Below, one piece after another: positions 22,601 to 22,650 of a stretch of 22,650 nt of DNA (its first letter is position 1; each line of letters opens with the position of its first letter). The stretch is from positions 1 through 22,650 of the forward strand of contig JBOHCT010000043.1 of NCBI GenBank assembly GCA_050699055.1. The letters run 5' to 3'. A program made the position numbers and the translations under genes. The DNA is from JBOHCT01 sp050699055. GTDB lineage: Bacteria; Actinomycetota; Actinomycetes; Streptosporangiales; JBOHCT01. The notes under the pieces are model-generated. The model searched no databases, was not told where the DNA came from, and saw only the letters and a program-made list of their open reading frames with translations.

Positions 22601-22650
22601 GAATTGTCGGCGGCTGGCGTGTCACGCTCGAAATAGCAACGGTTCCTGCC

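Noticed and set aside
1..22650. CRISPR arrays, tRNA genes, prophage or transposase genes
   Set aside because: No regular repeats, cloverleaf-like segments or transposase/integrase motifs were found on either strand.

Overview
The window is high-GC DNA with strong G/C bias at third codon positions, GTG/TTG starts, purine-rich Shine-Dalgarno sites, and lipoprotein and Tat signals. This fits an actinomycete, and several protein styles (XRE regulator plus HFCD flavoprotein, XRE-cupin regulator plus HyuA/HyuB) suggest the Streptosporangiales or a relative. No rRNA, tRNA, CRISPR array or transposase was seen.

Region A (1-5388) is a divergent transport/catabolic locus. On the minus strand lie a LivH-type permease, a Tat-exported lipoprotein binding protein and the start of a LivM-type permease, overlapping one another. 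On the plus strand lie an IclR-family regulator and a thiamine-diphosphate decarboxylase of the benzoylformate decarboxylase family. The gap between them holds an 18-bp palindrome that could be the IclR operator. Inference: uptake of a branched-chain or aromatic acid, then 2-oxo-acid decarboxylation.

Region B (5389-8760) is gene-poor. It holds a small cysteine-rich zinc-ribbon protein, an intact RibD/DHFR-like reductase and an intact DUF6220-like membrane protein. Between them are decayed pieces: a LacI-type tail, an NTF2/SnoaL-like tail, a frameshifted LysR fragment, a two-helix membrane fragment and a DUF2182 C-terminus.

Region C (8765-19077) is the main coherent cluster. It runs from a cupin protein and an XRE-cupin regulator, with a palindrome just upstream of the regulator start, to hyuA, hyuB, a CUT2-type (ribose-like) ABC importer (binding protein, double ATPase, permease) and an acyl/aryl-CoA ligase, all on the plus strand. 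It looks like an uptake-and-activation pathway: import a small molecule, open or carboxylate it with an ATP-dependent HyuAB enzyme, then make the CoA thioester. The substrate is unknown.

Region D (19078-22650) is a scar zone. On the minus strand are an intact HFCD flavoprotein and several genes missing their 5' parts: an XRE/TPR regulator, an M20 peptidase also broken at a 12-G tract, a short GT61-like protein and a methyltransferase tail. Two small overlapping plus-strand genes end at a strong stem-loop. The window closes with two tandem DnaA-box-like sequences inside a 7-bp inverted repeat.
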